Assembly (NCBI GenBank): GCA_012514415.1
Contig: JAAZAH010000259.1
Coordinates: 1-5,528 of the forward strand
Length of the DNA stretch: 5,528 nt
Direction: 5' to 3'
Source of the DNA: Sandaracinaceae bacterium
GTDB lineage: Bacteria > Myxococcota_A > Polyangia > Polyangiales > Houyiibacteriaceae
The position numbers and the translations under genes were made by a program. Each line of letters starts with the position of its first letter. Positions within the stretch are counted from its first letter, which is position 1. Below the pieces are notes generated by a model. That model was not told the origin of the DNA. It saw nothing but the letters and a program-made list of their open reading frames with translations, and did no database searches. Positions 4,461 to 5,528 of this stretch are shown here, piece by piece.

Positions 4461-5528
4461 TCAGCCGGGCCCATAGTGGCAGAGCGCGATGCGCGCCGTA
4501 TCCGAGTTGTTCTCGCTATTGCACTCCACGGTGGTTCGACCGCCTTGCCCGTCGTCATTGACAACCATCGAGATCTCGCCCTCGACATCTTCCGTGATGC
4601 GGCAGCTCACATCAAGGCATCCGCCGACGGGTACGGGACCATCGGTATACGAGGTGCAGAGCACATGGCCGTCTGCGGGATCGCCCGCGTAGAACGTTGC
4701 GGGGAGGGCGGCGCCGACGGCTCGATTGCCGCGATTGCAGACCGTCGCACGGAGATACGCCGCTCCGTCATGCTGAATGCAGGCGAGGTTATCCGCACGC
4801 CCCGTGATGTCGGGGAAGGCCTCGGAACCGACGTCGCCCTGCACGTTCTGGCGGAAATTGTTGAGTTCGGGATCGAGCATATTGCTCGCCCACTCGGACG
4901 TCCGCGGCACGCTCCCATCGTCGTTGATGTTGGTGACGGAATACGCATGCTGATTCCAGACCGAGCGCGATGAAGCCCAGCGATCGAGATGATCGCGAAG
5001 GACGCGGAGACCGGGATGAATCTCGTCCGGCGGGTGGTAGGCGCGGCAGACGTTTCCGGCACCAGGAGTCCCCGCGAGAGGGGCGACGCAGTGGGTATCG
5101 CTCGGGCATTGCTCATTTGATGTGCATCGACAGAAGCCCTCGACGCAGCTTCCGGAGGGACATCCGGCGTGATCCTCACAGCGGGTGCCGGGATGGATCG
5201 GATCGATCAGATCGCAGGCTTTTGCGTGACTGTTGGAACCAACGAGGATCTCGGTATTCTGATCGCGATCGGGATCGGCGATCACGACGTTTTCGTACCA
5301 AGTACCCGAATAGCGATAGGCGCTAAAGAGGACCTCGCCGGTCTTTCCTTCGTAGATGCGGACGAAGCACTCATCGGCATACACGACCTCGGCTTGGCCA
5401 TCCCCCTCGAAGTCGAAGATCGACGAGCCGGTCTGTTTCGAGCTATTGTCTTGAGATACTTGTGCCCAGCGAAGATAAGGGACAACGCATTCCGGCCCGT
5501 CATCCTTACAATCCGGATCGAAGACGCG
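4461..5528 (-). CDS. FG-GAP repeat, Cys-rich and CARDB-like surface or secreted protein (5' end outside window)
   Basis: The frame is open to the right edge, so only the last 355 residues are visible. Fragment residues 1-100 hold two FG-GAP/VCBS-type blades: SIFDFEGDGQAEVVY with a calcium-type DxExDG at 39-44, and VIADPDRDQNTEILVGSN, where DPDRD keeps the acidic ladder but loses the usual Gly. A cysteine-rich segment at about 105-161 has nine Cys, with CPSGSC and CRCTSNEQC. Next comes SVWNQHAYSVTNINDDGSVP (189-208) and NNFRQNVQGD. A CARDB-like beta-sandwich (about 245-345) has ATVCNRGN, ATFYAGDP and VVNDDGQGG. Such proteins are exported and bind calcium or other surfaces; many disulphides fit an extracellular place. 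Signal peptide and further blades should lie beyond 5528. Domain identity is fairly sure, function unknown. Confidence 0.85.
   Translation of the reverse strand, partial: RVFDPDCKDDGPECVVPYLRWAQVSQDNSSKQTGSSIFDFEGDGQAEVVYADECFVRIYEGKTGEVLFSAYRYSGTWYENVVIADPDRDQNTEILVGSNSHAKACDLIDPIHPGTRCEDHAGCPSGSCVEGFCRCTSNEQCPSDTHCVAPLAGTPGAGNVCRAYHPPDEIHPGLRVLRDHLDRWASSRSVWNQHAYSVTNINDDGSVPRTSEWASNMLDPELNNFRQNVQGDVGSEAFPDITGRADNLACIQHDGAAYLRATVCNRGNRAVGAALPATFYAGDPADGHVLCTSYTDGPVPVGGCLDVSCRITEDVEGEISMVVNDDGQGGRTTVECNSENNSDTARIALCHYGPG

Noticed and set aside
4456..4463. Palindrome TGAGCTCA at the stop of the FG-GAP gene
   Set aside because: Only eight bases, not extended by further pairing and without a T-tract; not enough for a terminator or operator call.
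3867..4973. A 368-codon open frame on + across the hydratase and the FG-GAP gene
   Set aside because: It is antisense to two genes with clear family motifs and shows no recognisable domain. Long antisense frames are common in GC-rich coding DNA.
1..5528. tRNA, rRNA, CRISPR array, insertion sequence or prophage signals
   Set aside because: No direct-repeat array, transposase motif, terminal inverted repeats or structural RNA pattern was seen; nearly all the sequence is accounted for by the six genes.

Overview
The window is GC-rich bacterial chromosome with tightly packed genes on both strands. It holds six protein genes: five complete, and one running off the right edge. I think the source is a Myxococcota (former deltaproteobacterial) genome. 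The main reason is the last gene, a secreted FG-GAP, cysteine-rich and CARDB-like protein of a style common in that phylum. A short hypothetical lipoprotein and a FadL-type outer membrane protein fit a didermic Gram-negative cell. No ribosomal RNA, tRNA, transposase, phage gene or CRISPR array was seen, and no gene-free stretch exceeds 300 bases. The longest gap is the 146-base divergent region at 1207-1352.

Layout from left to right: (1) a nitroreductase-family flavoenzyme on +, probably starting at 57. (2) A convergent junction with a hairpin at 729-760. (3) A small lipoprotein on - (769-1206). (4) A divergent intergenic region with a 16-base palindrome. (5) A FadL/OmpP1-family outer membrane transporter on + (1353-2783) with an odd charged tail. 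(6) A crotonase-fold enzyme on + (2832-3581) that looks like a delta3,delta2-enoyl-CoA isomerase rather than a hydratase. (7) A convergent junction whose inverted repeat covers both stop codons. (8) A second crotonase-fold enzyme on - (3624-4409) that keeps both hydratase glutamates. (9) The 3' part of the FG-GAP/CARDB protein on - (4461-5528, continuing outside the window).

The FadL-like porin, the isomerase-like enzyme and the hydratase suggest fatty-acid uptake and beta-oxidation, including unsaturated chains. No acyl-CoA ligase, acyl-CoA dehydrogenase or thiolase is present, and each gene seems to have its own promoter, so this is a loose neighbourhood rather than a proven operon.

The most striking non-coding signal is a shared start architecture. 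The three cytosolic enzyme genes each have an extended -10 element, TGN-TANNNT, ending 6 or 7 bases before the ATG and no Shine-Dalgarno sequence. This predicts leaderless mRNAs. I found no clearly novel multi-gene system here.
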